64,000 nt of DNA from Halomicrobium katesii DSM 19301 (GCF_000379085.1 NZ_KB905378.1:1634327-1698326); one strand, 5' to 3'; counted from the stretch's first letter, positions 10,686-19,725 are shown. Translations and numbers: made by a program. The notes: generated by a model not told the origin, from the letters alone.

Positions 10686-11309
10686 TCAGTCGCTCGCGCC
10701 GCCGCGATTCGAGCGCGAGGGCGGAGGGACCTGCTCGTCGACGGTGGGCGTCTCGGGGAGCACACAGCGGGCCGGCTCGTCGTTGACGTGTGCGTACTGG
10801 TTGGGGGCGTTGGCCAGCGGGTGGGCCGGGTTCGATCCGCTGGCGATCCGTGCGGCCCTGACCTCGTCGAAGCCGTTGATGCGGGCTCGAATGCCACGCC
10901 AGTGGAGCCCGGTCGAGCGAGGGATCGAGACCGGGTGGCTCGCGTCGAACTGCGCGTTCTTGACCGCGAGCATCGCGGCGTTGACGTTTGCCGCGAGGTC
11001 GTCGTGGTCGATGAGGAGTCCGACGGTGGCGTCGCCCGGTGCCCGAGCGGCGAGGATGTCGAGCCCGAGGTGGAGCGCCCGATACTCGGCGACGTTGTTG
11101 TCGGGCGACCCGTCGCGGACCGACAGCCGGGCGACGCGCTCCCCGTCCCGCGTCTCGATGACGACTCCGAGTCCGCCAGACGACTCTCGATACGAGCCGT
11201 CGGTAGCGACGTAGAAGTCTCGGTGGTGTGTGCGCGGCGGGTGCGCGATGTGGGGCGTCGGCGATTCGTCGAACAAGTCTCGAAGTGACGGCCGGCCGTA
11301 TGCGGCCAT
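10686..11309 (-). CDS. rnhA: Ribonuclease HI family protein
   Basis: 207 residues. An RNase H fold begins at about residue 30 with FYVATDGSYR (first catalytic Asp) and continues with VAEYRALHLGL (catalytic Glu) and LLIDHDDLAA (catalytic Asp), followed by a late N/D-rich segment. The enzyme would cut RNA in RNA:DNA hybrids. The first 30 residues and a proline/arginine-rich tail are extra relative to compact bacterial RNase HI, as seen in haloarchaeal forms. ATATATTTA lies about 27 nt before ATG 11309, so the transcript is probably leaderless. Confidence 0.85.
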   Translation of the reverse strand: MAAYGRPSLRDLFDESPTPHIAHPPRTHHRDFYVATDGSYRESSGGLGVVIETRDGERVARLSVRDGSPDNNVAEYRALHLGLDILAARAPGDATVGLLIDHDDLAANVNAAMLAVKNAQFDASHPVSIPRSTGLHWRGIRARINGFDEVRAARIASGSNPAHPLANAPNQYAHVNDEPARCVLPETPTVDEQVPPPSRSNRGGASD

Positions 11310-11398
11310 ACAAGTATTACGTGTCCGTACGTGTTAAATATATTGCCCAACTCGTAGATGAGGTGACAGAAACACCGGGGCAGCGACGGTGTCGGAGC

Positions 11399-11647
11399 TC
11401 ACTCTCGCAGGTGCTTGTGGCCGACGAGGAGGGCGACGGCGTTGCACAGCAAGAGGGTCAGGAACGCGCCAGTCAGGCTCTGGCTGGAGAGCCCGACCGC
11501 CAGAAGCGGCAGATAGAGGAAGGGCAGTGCGATGGCGATCCAGAACGCGAGCGCCCGGATCGGGGGCAAGACGTGCTTACCGACCTCGCTCACCGAGCGT
11601 ACCGACTGGAGCGACGATCGAAGGTCGTTGTTGGTCGAGCTTGACAT
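11399..11647 (-). CDS. Small two-helix membrane protein, hypothetical
   Basis: 82 residues from ATG 11647; an in-frame GTG at 11656 would add three residues. A polar N terminus (SSSTNNDLRSS) is followed by two transmembrane helices (ALAFWIAIALPFLYLPLLAVG and LTGAFLTLLLCNAVALLVG) and a short charged tail, KHLRE. A TATA-like TTATATG lies about 40 nt upstream. No family recognised. It stands alone between rnhA and another hypothetical gene on the same strand. Confidence 0.6.
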   Translation of the reverse strand: MSSSTNNDLRSSLQSVRSVSEVGKHVLPPIRALAFWIAIALPFLYLPLLAVGLSSQSLTGAFLTLLLCNAVALLVGHKHLRE

Positions 11648-11816
11648 CGGGGACACCTATCGATCACCACGACCGAGAGCATCATATAACCGGTCGAGGC
11701 TTCGGACTGTTTCAGTTCATTTCACGCTGGTACGAAGTGCGTACGAACGTTTTACGACGGCTCGAAATAGCCCGAAACGTTTTATAACGTCATCTTACCG
11801 AGCGACGGCGATTCGA

Positions 11817-12242
11817 TCACTCTCGGTCCCCGGCCGAGAGAAGCGCCACCGTGACCGCGCCTCCGGCCGCGGGGAGCTCGACGGAGTCGACGACGTACGC
11901 TGGGACCGTCGACCGCCACTCTTCGAGGGCCGCTTCGTGCGTTTCGCGGTGGCGCTCGACGGAGTACTGTTCGTCGGACTCGGACCTGAGCCGCTCGGCG
12001 GTCTCGTCCGAGGTGGGCAGTGACGGACAATCGCCGTCGAGGAGCGCGCAGGGCGAGAGCAACAGCTGTGCGTCGTCGTCGCCGTCGCCGGGCTGTTCGA
12101 CGTGGAGGCGTGCCCGCATGCGAGCACTGAACGGAGCCGTGACACGAAGGGCGGTCTGGGTCCCCCGTTGGCTGGCCTCCAGCGCGGTGACGATCTCGTC
12201 GGCTTTGACGACGACCGTCTCGATTGCTTCGTGATCGGTCAT
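11817..12242 (-). CDS. Haloarchaeal hypothetical protein (DUF8009-like)
   Basis: 141 residues, soluble and acidic. The N terminus (IETVVVKADEIVTALEAS) leads to a conserved FSARMRARLHVEQ segment. A helical part that contains LRSESDEQYSVERHRETHE follows, then a beta-rich end (AVTVALLSAGDRE). It resembles a haloarchaeal family I recall as DUF8009, whose function is unknown. ATG 12242 is chosen because composition becomes non-coding upstream. It is divergent from the response regulator that follows. Confidence 0.55.
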   Translation of the reverse strand: MTDHEAIETVVVKADEIVTALEASQRGTQTALRVTAPFSARMRARLHVEQPGDGDDDAQLLLSPCALLDGDCPSLPTSDETAERLRSESDEQYSVERHRETHEAALEEWRSTVPAYVVDSVELPAAGGAVTVALLSAGDRE

Positions 12243-12400
12243 CGGTGTGACTACTGAGTGGCGACGGCGTATCAATGTCGTGGGGTCGCCAGCGTCGAAC
12301 GGGACCGGCATCGTCCCTCCGATCCCCACTGCGGGGTCGAAGACCGACCGGCAAAACGGGGCGTCGGGTCGCCTGTCCATAATCACGGGCGATAATCTGG

Positions 12401-12416
12401 CAGATAGATTTATCTG
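12401..12416. promoter_or_regulatory. CAGATA-GATT-TATCTG inverted repeat over the TATA box
   Basis: A perfect 6-bp inverted repeat with a 4-bp spacer covers the TTTATC box (12409-12414) expected to drive the response-regulator gene. A regulator binding here would block TBP/TFB, so autoregulation is a reasonable inference. Confidence 0.45.
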
Positions 12417-12441
12417 TGGTATGGCGAAATTGAGGGACAGT

Positions 12442-13059
12442 ATGTGGCGGGGGGACGACGAACGGACGGAGGCATCTGGCGTGCAACTGAAGACGGACGC
12501 CGAGACACCCGAGATTCTCGTCGTCGACGACGAACGCGACGTTGCGGACCTGTACGCCATGTGGCTCGGCGAGGAGTACGACACCAGCGTCGCGTACGAC
12601 GGTGACCAGGCACTGGAATACGCCGACGAGTCGGTCGACATCGCCCTCCTGGACAGACAGATGCCAGGTCGCTCCGGGGACGAGGTGCTGCGACGGGTCC
12701 AGGAGCGTGGGCTCGACTGTCGCGTCGTGATGGTCACGGCCGTCGATCCCGACGCCGACATCGTCGACATGCCCTTCGACGACTATCTCACGAAGCCCGT
12801 CACGGGTGCTGATCTCCGAGAGACGGTCGAAGCGATGATGCGCCGCGATGCGTACGACGACCACCTGCAAGCGTACTTCGCGGCCCTTTCGAAGCAGGCG
12901 ACACTGGAGTCCGAGATGAATCCGAGGGCCCGAGCGGAGAGCGAAGCGTACGCGGAAATCACCGCTCGCGTCGAGCGACTGGCCGACGAGGTCGACGACC
13001 TCTCCGAGAACGTCGACGACTTCGAATCGCTGTTCTTCGAACTGACCGGACGCGACTGA
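12442..13059 (+). CDS. Response regulator, receiver plus HalX domain
   Basis: 205 residues from ATG 12442; ATG 12421 would add seven. A receiver domain spans residues 22-135: VVDDERDVADLY, phospho-acceptor Asp in IALLDRQMPG, a switch Thr in VVMVTAVDP, and Lys in DYLTKPVTG. The C-terminal 70 residues form the helical HalX domain (YFAALSKQATLE through VDDFESLFFELTG) found only in haloarchaeal regulators. It would be phosphorylated by a histidine kinase; no kinase gene is adjacent. The start at 12442 fits a TATA box about 30 nt upstream. The palindromic element beginning at 13059 directly follows its stop. Confidence 0.88.
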   Translation: MWRGDDERTEASGVQLKTDAETPEILVVDDERDVADLYAMWLGEEYDTSVAYDGDQALEYADESVDIALLDRQMPGRSGDEVLRRVQERGLDCRVVMVTAVDPDADIVDMPFDDYLTKPVTGADLRETVEAMMRRDAYDDHLQAYFAALSKQATLESEMNPRARAESEAYAEITARVERLADEVDDLSENVDDFESLFFELTGRD

Positions 13060-13137
13060 TACTGCCGGCTATCACTGTTTCGAGACGTTCGCGACCACGG
13101 GTCGCGAAATGCTGTACAGACGGACAGCCGGCAGTAT
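13059..13137. repeat. Long palindromic element with nested hairpin
   Basis: The outer 12-bp arms ATACTGCCGGCT (13059-13070) and AGCCGGCAGTAT (13126-13137) are perfect. Inside them is a perfect 9-bp hairpin, TTCGCGACC-ACG-GGTCGCGAA (13088-13108). It starts on the last base of the response-regulator stop and lies in the convergent gap before the binding-protein gene. It looks like a dispersed REP-like element or strong bidirectional terminator. Confidence 0.75.
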
Positions 13138-13234
13138 GAGGTGGGACGCTCTCGGCGCTACACTCCCGGTGAGACGGAGATCGAGTCGTGTCCTGACGGC
13201 GACGTGTGGGCGGATCCGGAGTGAGAGTGCGTGC

Positions 13235-14563
13235 TTACAGCTCACACGCCGACGCGGGCGGTTCGTCACAGCCGGGTTCCACGTTTCGCCGCCCGTTCAA
13301 CAGCTCGAAGTAGTTTCCGACCGAGTCCGTCTCGGTACTGCCACGAACGACCGGGACGGCTCGCATCGCCTGGTGGTCGCAGGCCCGCATCGTCTCTGAA
13401 CCCGCACCGAGTGCGTACTCGACTCCTTCGAGTTCGGACCGGACCGCGTCCGCGTCGAACGTGCCGGCGGACTCGGCCGCGCTGGCCCACAACAGGACCT
13501 GTCCGTACGTGTTCTGGGCCGGGCCCGGTGGGACGAGCGCCGTGGTGCTCATCGTTCCCGAGTACTCGTTCTGGTAGGCGTCGCCGAACTTGCTCGACAG
13601 CGGCGTATCGAGGTTCTCGTGCCAGCCGACGGTGCCGTAGACTCCCTCGACCCGCTCGCCCAGCGAATCCGAGACCGACTGGGTGAGCAACGGGACGACG
13701 ATGACTGCGTCCGCTGGGAGGATCTCTTTGGCTTGCTGGATCGCGTTGACGGCGTCGAGACCGAACAGATCGAGGAAGACGATGTCGACGCTGTTGCTCG
13801 ACGCTTCCGAGAGCGGGCGCTCGAAGTCGGTCGAGCCCGATCGGACCGTCGCGGTACCGATGGGCCGCAAGTCGAGGTCGCTCGCGGTCGCGTAGCGGTT
13901 GATGCTCCGCTTGAGGTCGCGTCCTTCGATCGTGTCGGTGGTGACCTGGAAGAAGAACTGGGCACCGTCGATGTCGGAGACGACTTCCGGGACGAGAGCG
14001 CGGGCCAGCGTGCGGGAGTTGAACAGCTCGCGGTAGACGTGTGGCGAGCAGTGCTCGCCCGTGAGCTGGTTCAGCGTCGACGTGCCGACGAAGTACGGCG
14101 TCTCGTGTTCGTCCGCCAGATCCCGGTGTGTCGTGACGACGCTGCCCGCGACACCGCCAGTGAACATGGCCAGCTCGTCGTCGCCGAGTCGCTGCTGGAG
14201 GTTCGTTTCGGCCGTCGAGGCGTCGCCTTCCGTGTCGGCGATGGCGGTCTCGACGGTCCGTCCGAGCACGCCGTTCCCTGAGAGACTGGCGAACCCATCG
14301 CCACCGACCAGTCCCCCGCCCTCGTTGAGATGGGTGACCGCGAGTTCGAACCCTCGGCGCTCGTGATCGCCGATCGGCGAGTAGCGACCGGACTCGGGCG
14401 AGGACAGTCCGATCGTCACCGAGTCGTCGGTGCTGGTTTCTGTCGCCGCCCCGTCAGATCCGAGACAGCCGGCCAGCGCCACCGCTCCGGTCCCACCCAG
14501 AGATTCGAGTACACGCCGCCGCGTCGCCCGCGAACCGCAGCCACCACGCTCGTCCGTTGTCAT
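13235..14563 (-). CDS. Tat lipoprotein, branched-chain amino acid-type substrate-binding protein (paralog)
   Basis: 442 residues, the same length as the protein at 4280-5608 and clearly a duplicate. It shares the MTTxE start, the RRRVLESLGG Tat motif, the lipobox VALAGC, the HLNEGGGLVGG stretch, YFVGTSTLN and an EPGCDEPPAS ending. It is predicted to bind a small polar ligand outside the cell. Again no permease or ATPase is next to it. A TATA box 27 nt upstream of ATG 14563 and an operator-like box are shared with the other copy, so both are probably under the same control. Confidence 0.8.
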   Translation of the reverse strand: MTTDERGGCGSRATRRRVLESLGGTGAVALAGCLGSDGAATETSTDDSVTIGLSSPESGRYSPIGDHERRGFELAVTHLNEGGGLVGGDGFASLSGNGVLGRTVETAIADTEGDASTAETNLQQRLGDDELAMFTGGVAGSVVTTHRDLADEHETPYFVGTSTLNQLTGEHCSPHVYRELFNSRTLARALVPEVVSDIDGAQFFFQVTTDTIEGRDLKRSINRYATASDLDLRPIGTATVRSGSTDFERPLSEASSNSVDIVFLDLFGLDAVNAIQQAKEILPADAVIVVPLLTQSVSDSLGERVEGVYGTVGWHENLDTPLSSKFGDAYQNEYSGTMSTTALVPPGPAQNTYGQVLLWASAAESAGTFDADAVRSELEGVEYALGAGSETMRACDHQAMRAVPVVRGSTETDSVGNYFELLNGRRNVEPGCDEPPASACEL

Positions 14564-14569
14564 GGCCTA

Positions 14570-14594
14570 TGGTTGGCAAACCATTACATATATG
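14570..14594 (-). promoter_or_regulatory. TATA box and TGGTTTGCCAACCA operator-like box
   Basis: Read on the - strand, CATATATG is about 27 nt before ATG 14563. TGGTTTGCCAACCA (14583-14570) lies between it and the start and is an inverted repeat TGGTT-TGCC-AACCA. The equivalent box at 4260 keeps TGGTTTxCCAAC. Confidence 0.6.
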
Positions 14595-14835
14595 ATTTTG
14601 GATCAGTTCGCCGTTAGAATCTGTCGCCTCGCCGAAACCGACCCGACGGACGACACGGGACCCCGCTCGGTACGTCGTCCCAGATGCGACTGTCCGTCCG
14701 CTCGGGCGGCACCGGTCACCGGCGGTTGGCATCGAGGACATCTGCGTGGCGAAAATCGGTTCGTTTCACTCCGCGACACCGAAATGCCAGCGTCTTCGCG
14801 AAAGAATTATCAGGGTGTGAAGGTAATGCCAGTCA

Positions 14836-16140
14836 ATGTCATCCGACCGTTTGCGAGGGATCTCTCGCCGCGATTTCGTCCGATCGGCGGTTGCGATCGG
14901 TGGGACGGCCGCACTCGCCGCGTGCATGGACCGGGAACTGGACGAGGGCGGAGAGACCGACACGGGCGGCGGTCGCTTCCCGTCTGGCACCGACACGGCG
15001 TCGCTGCCCGACGGACAACACGAGTGGAACGAGTATCTCGTCCACGGCGCACACGGAAACACGTCGCTACCCCAGCATCAGGTCATCCTGGGACTCTCCT
15101 ACGTCGGCTCGGTGCCGCCGACGACCGCAGAGCGCGAGCAAGTCGAAGAGGCCCTCTCGACGCTCGAAGCGGCCGTCAGGTGGGGAACCGGCGGTGACCC
15201 GTCGGCGGCGATCAACGACGGCCTGCTGACGATGCTTGGCTACACGAGCCGATACTTCGATCGGCTCGGAAGCTCGGTCGAGCAGCTCGCGTCGCCCGAA
15301 TCGCTCCTCGAATCGGTCGGGGAGGACCCCGAACACGCGGACGAGTTCGACGCGGTCCTCTTCCTGACGAGCGATCTGGGCTCGCTGACGATCGGTGCCG
15401 AGGAGGCGCTGTGGGGCGAGATCGACGGGCTCAACGGCGTCGCGTTCGACGCGACGCTGTCCGGGATCTTCGAACGGACGACGCGCCGCACCGGCGTCGT
15501 GGGACAGGGGCTGGTCGCCGACGAGGTCGAACAGGACGACGTGCCAGACGACGCGCCCCTCTCGATGGGATTTCGCTCTGGCTTCAAAGACTCCCAGCCC
15601 AGCGAAGCGGCAGTGACGATCGATACCGGACCGTTCGCCGGTGGGACGACGGCGGCAGTCGGTCGGTTGCACATCGACCTCGATCGGTGGTACGACAGCG
15701 GCGACCTGGAAGACCGCACCGAGAAGATGTTCTGTCCCGCTCACGACCCCGAAGAGATCGGCGAGACCGCCGACAAGCTCGGCAGCGAGAGCTCGATCAC
15801 CGAGACGGACGTCGATCGGATGACCGAGGACGCCGACCGACACGCCCGCGTCGGCCACTCACAGAAGCTGGCGAGCATCCGTGACGACTCGTTCGATCCG
15901 CTGATCCTGCGGCGCTCGGAGGGGGTCGCGACGGACGCCCCCGAACCGGTCGACTTCAACTTCACCTCGATCCAGCGGGACATCGAGGACTTCGTCACCA
16001 CCCGACGGGCGATGGAGCCCGAGGAGTACGACTTCGACGTCGACGACGACGAACACGGGATCGTCGACTACCTCGAAACGAAGGGACGGACGGCCCTCGT
16101 CGTGCCCGCGCGCGAGGACCGCGCGCTCCCGACACTATGA
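14836..16140 (+). CDS. Tat-exported DyP-type peroxidase-like protein
   Basis: 434 residues. A twin-arginine signal (ISRRDFVRSAVAIGGTAALAAC) ends in a lipobox-like Cys, so it is probably an exported lipoprotein. Dye-decolorising peroxidase features follow: a LGLSYVGSVP core, GFRSGFKDSQP at the GxxDG position, GRLHIDLDRWY, a possible heme-ligand His in ARVGHSQKL, then LILRRSEGV and FTSIQRDIEDF. The aspartate of GxxDG is replaced by serine, so classical peroxidase chemistry is doubtful. It overlaps the next gene by four bases (ATGA), indicating one operon. The assignment rests on motif order and is uncertain. Confidence 0.6.
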   Translation: MSSDRLRGISRRDFVRSAVAIGGTAALAACMDRELDEGGETDTGGGRFPSGTDTASLPDGQHEWNEYLVHGAHGNTSLPQHQVILGLSYVGSVPPTTAEREQVEEALSTLEAAVRWGTGGDPSAAINDGLLTMLGYTSRYFDRLGSSVEQLASPESLLESVGEDPEHADEFDAVLFLTSDLGSLTIGAEEALWGEIDGLNGVAFDATLSGIFERTTRRTGVVGQGLVADEVEQDDVPDDAPLSMGFRSGFKDSQPSEAAVTIDTGPFAGGTTAAVGRLHIDLDRWYDSGDLEDRTEKMFCPAHDPEEIGETADKLGSESSITETDVDRMTEDADRHARVGHSQKLASIRDDSFDPLILRRSEGVATDAPEPVDFNFTSIQRDIEDFVTTRRAMEPEEYDFDVDDDEHGIVDYLETKGRTALVVPAREDRALPTL

Positions 16141-17801
16141 TCGACCGACGGACGCTGGCGGTCACCGTCGTCGCACTCCTGACCGTGACCGCCGGCTGCA
16201 CTTCGATCGCCGAGATGGGGGGCGGCGGCGACACCGGCGGCGAGATCGGCTTCGAGGACGTGACCGGAGAGGTGGGGCTGAACTACAGCGACGACGTGGC
16301 GGGCGGTGCCGGCAACGGCAACGCGGGCGTCTACGTCGCCGACGTGGACAACGACGGCTGGGACGACGTGCTGGCGGTCGGCGGCGAGCGGCCGGTGCTG
16401 TTCGAGAACACCGGCGGCGAGTTCAGTCGCTCGGGCGCGTTACCGGAGTACGACCGGCAGTTCAAGAGCGCCACGTTCGTCGACTACGACGACGACGGCT
16501 GGAAGGACCTCCTGTTGTTGCCCCGGGGCGGTGGCGTCGTCGCGCTCCACAACGACGAGGGATCGTTCGAACCGGACGACATGGGCCTGGGGAACGTCAC
16601 ACATCCCCTGGGAGCCGCGCCAGCCGACTTCGACGGCGACGGCCGCGTCGACCTGTTCCTCTACCAGTCCGGTGACTGGCTCGAAAAGACCCCGGCCGGC
16701 AAGAGCGCACTGAACGAGACGCTCGCGTCAGACAACGGCTACCCCAACTACCTCTATCGCAACGTCGGCGGCGAGTTCGAGCGCGTCGAGGACGCCGGCA
16801 TCGAGGGCGACCGCTGGAGTCTGGCCGCCACTGCAACGGACCTGACTGACGACGGCCGACCGGACATCTACGTGGCTAACGACTTCAACACCGACGTGCT
16901 CTACGTCAACGAGGGCGACGGTACCTTCAGCCAGCGCCGGCTGGAGGGGCCGACCGCACGCAACGGGATGTCCGTCGAGGTCGCCGACCTGAGCGGTGAC
17001 CGGCGTCGGGACGTGTTCGTCACGAACATCGAATTGCCCATCTCCCGGGACAACATGTCCGAGGAACGCTACGAGCTGCTCGAACGGATGTCGACGTTCG
17101 CCTTCCACTCGGGCCGGACGAAGGGCAACACCGTGATGGTCAATCAGGGCAACGGCACGTTCGAGGATCGAGCCGAGTCCCTGGGCGTCCAGACGGGTGG
17201 CTGGGGATGGGCCGCGACGGCGACGGACTTCGACAACGACGGGGACCGCGACCTCATGCACGCGACCCAGAACGTGTTCCGGCTGAACCCCGACGATCCA
17301 CGCTACACCTTCCCCATGCTCTGGGAGCGGACCGACGGGGGCTTCGAGAACCTCGCAGCCGACGAGCGGGGGCTCCCCGAGACCGACGGGCGTGGCCTGG
17401 TCGCGCTCGACTTCGACAACGACGGCGATCAGGACGTGATCTCGGCCGCCTACGGCGACCGATTCGCCGTCTACGAGAACACGGTCACCAGCGACACGGA
17501 TCGACTGCAGTTCCGGGCCGTCGACGAGACCGGGGGGACGGCACTGGGCGCGACCGTGACCGTGAGCGGCGAGGACAGCACCCAGCGGATCGTCCAGTAC
17601 TCGGAGACGGACTACCTCTCACAGGAGAGTCAGGTCGGCCACGTCGGCCTCGCGGGCGAGGGCAACGTGACGATCACGGTCACCTGGCCCGACGGGACCG
17701 AACGGACCTTCGACGATGTGGCACCGAACCAGCGGGTCCGCCTCTCGCCCGACGGCATCGAGACGGTGACGACGTTCCCGACCGGCGATCAGACCGGGTG
17801 A
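16137..17801 (+). CDS. CRTAC1 family FG-GAP/VCBS repeat lipoprotein with ASPIC/UnbV-like end
   Basis: 554 residues. A signal peptide ends in a lipobox (LTVTAGC). The body is a beta-propeller of FG-GAP/VCBS repeats with Ca-binding DxDxDG loops (ADVDNDGWDD, VDYDDDGWKD, ADFDGDGRVD, TDFDNDGDRD, LDFDNDGDQD). The final 100 residues resemble the ASPIC/UnbV module (LGATVTVSG, ITVTWPDGTERTF). It should face the outside of the cell. It starts inside the stop of the DyP-like gene, so the two products probably act together at the cell surface. It overlaps the convergent next gene by 13 bases. Confidence 0.8.
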   Translation: MIDRRTLAVTVVALLTVTAGCTSIAEMGGGGDTGGEIGFEDVTGEVGLNYSDDVAGGAGNGNAGVYVADVDNDGWDDVLAVGGERPVLFENTGGEFSRSGALPEYDRQFKSATFVDYDDDGWKDLLLLPRGGGVVALHNDEGSFEPDDMGLGNVTHPLGAAPADFDGDGRVDLFLYQSGDWLEKTPAGKSALNETLASDNGYPNYLYRNVGGEFERVEDAGIEGDRWSLAATATDLTDDGRPDIYVANDFNTDVLYVNEGDGTFSQRRLEGPTARNGMSVEVADLSGDRRRDVFVTNIELPISRDNMSEERYELLERMSTFAFHSGRTKGNTVMVNQGNGTFEDRAESLGVQTGGWGWAATATDFDNDGDRDLMHATQNVFRLNPDDPRYTFPMLWERTDGGFENLAADERGLPETDGRGLVALDFDNDGDQDVISAAYGDRFAVYENTVTSDTDRLQFRAVDETGGTALGATVTVSGEDSTQRIVQYSETDYLSQESQVGHVGLAGEGNVTITVTWPDGTERTFDDVAPNQRVRLSPDGIETVTTFPTGDQTG

Positions 17802-19021
17802 CACAGCGCCCACGTGTCCCACTCTGGATCGAGCTTCGACGGCTCGGCCCCGCGGTCGGTGAGCAGACCGGCGTGGTACAGCATCGCTTTGAGCTGAAAG
17901 ACCGTCGGCGAGTGATAGACCGTCCCCTCCGCGAGAGCGTCTGACCTGAGATCGCCGCCCTCGTTCAGGACGCGCTCGCGGACCGTCTCGTCGCCCCGGA
18001 AGAACAGCTCGACGGTGAACGTCGGGTGGTGAGCGTGGAGCCACTCGACCAGTTCGACCAGCGAGGGGGCGTCGATGCCGTCGTCGTGCATCTGCTGGAG
18101 CTCCTCGACGAGCAGCGTCGTCGCCGGATAGGCGTAGACGACGCGGCGAGCGACCTGTCCCCAGCGCGGGGCGACGTCGACGAACCGCTTTCGCGAGCGG
18201 CGATAGGACTCGAAGTCGACCACTGCCGCTTCGAGCGTCCCGAACTCTTCGAGTCCGAACCGGACGACCTCCCGACCCAGCGGCGTCAGCGTCGGCCGGG
18301 GCTGGGCGTCGACCAGCCCGAGGAAGGCCGCGCCCTGGCGAGCCGCGTCGACCGCGCCGACGACGTGGTCGGCGACGAGCCGTTCGGTCTCGCCGTCGTG
18401 TGCGACCGCCAGCGGGTAGGCGAGGTAGTTCTTGGGATGGTTCAGCCCGAAGCTCTTCTCGGCGACGCCCTGGGCACCAGCCTGGAACCGGATCGCGCCG
18501 GCCTCGCCGTCGGTCCGGTTCCCGACGACTCTGGGTCGTTCGAGCACTTCGACACGACCGCTCTCGGTGACGCCGAGGACGCCGACGTTCAGCTCGCGCG
18601 CCAGCGTGCGTTCGCCGTCTCGGATCGACGCCAGCGGAGCCGAGACGAAGGCGACGTTGGCCTCGTCGAGCCGGTCGTGTGCCTGGACGACGGCGCGCTC
18701 GCCGTCGACCGTCCCGCCAGAGTAGCCCTTGGCCTCGACGACCACCAGCGGCGGCCGCTCGCCCTGTCGGTCGACCGCGAGCAGGTCGTCGTCCAGCGGT
18801 CCGACGCCGACGAGATCCGGGTAGCCGGTGCCGACCCGGACGTGGTTGAACGGCGCGAGTGCAGCCTTCGTCTCCTCGGCGATCGGGCGACGATCGACCC
18901 ACCGCTCCTGTGCGAACTGCGTGTCCGCGACGACGTAGCCGTCCGGATCGTCGCCGGGAAACAGCTCGCGCTTCGTGTGCGCGAGGACCGACGGCTCGGT
19001 CAGCGACGCGCTCGTTGCCAT
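17789..19021 (-). CDS. PD-(D/E)XK nuclease-like protein with C-terminal helical region
   Basis: 410 residues, soluble. The N-terminal third contains YPDLVGVGPLDDDLL followed by PLVVVEAKGYSGG, which matches the D...ExK pattern of the restriction-endonuclease-like fold and is used by nucleases or by inactive relatives. The middle (KNYLAYPLAVAHDG to LTPLGREVVRFGL) looks like a winged-helix region, and the C-terminal 150 residues are helical. It is probably a conserved haloarchaeal protein of unknown role. Its promoter region faces the gene at 19110 across an 88-bp divergent gap. Confidence 0.55.
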   Translation of the reverse strand: MATSASLTEPSVLAHTKRELFPGDDPDGYVVADTQFAQERWVDRRPIAEETKAALAPFNHVRVGTGYPDLVGVGPLDDDLLAVDRQGERPPLVVVEAKGYSGGTVDGERAVVQAHDRLDEANVAFVSAPLASIRDGERTLARELNVGVLGVTESGRVEVLERPRVVGNRTDGEAGAIRFQAGAQGVAEKSFGLNHPKNYLAYPLAVAHDGETERLVADHVVGAVDAARQGAAFLGLVDAQPRPTLTPLGREVVRFGLEEFGTLEAAVVDFESYRRSRKRFVDVAPRWGQVARRVVYAYPATTLLVEELQQMHDDGIDAPSLVELVEWLHAHHPTFTVELFFRGDETVRERVLNEGGDLRSDALAEGTVYHSPTVFQLKAMLYHAGLLTDRGAEPSKLDPEWDTWALCHPV

Positions 19022-19109
19022 ACGGTCGCTTTCGCCGTCGCCGGCATCAGTGTTTGCCCCGCGACCGCCCCCAAAGACCTATATCGTGGCTGCTCGCAGG
19101 GCGAACGGC

Positions 19110-19678
19110 ATGAAAGAAACTGTTCGCGAGCTGGGACCGGCAGCCGGAAGCGGGATCGGGGCGTACGTGCTGGGGTACATTTTCACGTACGTCCTGAGCG
19201 GGTCCGCTGTCGAGGAGTCGAGCCTGAATCAGATCGTCGAGGCGGTGGGCGACGGCGGCGTCGCCTGGAAGCTCGTCGGCTGGGTGTTCTACAACGCCCA
19301 CGGCGCGACGACGACGATCGACATCGACATCCCGTTTATCGGGGGCACGGAGGTCCTCAACTACATCGCACAGGGGGACGCGTGTCGCCCGTGCTGTACG
19401 TGCTCCCGCCGGCGCTGTTGATCGCGGCCGGCCTCTTCGGAGCCCGGATGGTCGACGCGACGGACATCGGTGACGCGTTGCGGACCGGCGGCGCGGTCAC
19501 GGCAGGCTACCTCCCGCTGGCGATCCTCGGCGTGTTCCTCTTCACCCTCACCGTCGACGGCTCGTCTGGCGGGCCGACGCTGGTGCCGGCGATCGGGCTC
19601 GCCGGACTGGTCTACCCGCTCGTGTTCGGCTCGATCGGTGGGGCGATTGGGGTCACCCTCGCGAGCAGCGGTCGGTGA
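19110..19678 (+). pseudogene. Haloarchaeal membrane protein, frameshifted (DUF7978-like)
   Basis: The first part (MKETVRELGPAAGSGIGAYV to NYIAQGD) has one hydrophobic segment and a TATA box about 28 nt before ATG 19110. At about 19376-19382 the frame breaks after a run of Gs. The next frame continues with four hydrophobic stretches (VLYVLPPALLIAAGLFG, TAGYLPLAILGVFLF, VPAIGLAGLVYPLVF, IGGAIGVTLA) and stops at 19676-19678. Adding one G restores a single membrane protein of about 190 residues. It may be a true mutation or a sequence error. Confidence 0.65.
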
Positions 19679-19725
19679 CGGCGGCTCCGGTACGCTTTTG
19701 ACCGTCTCCGTGTAGACGGTGTGGT

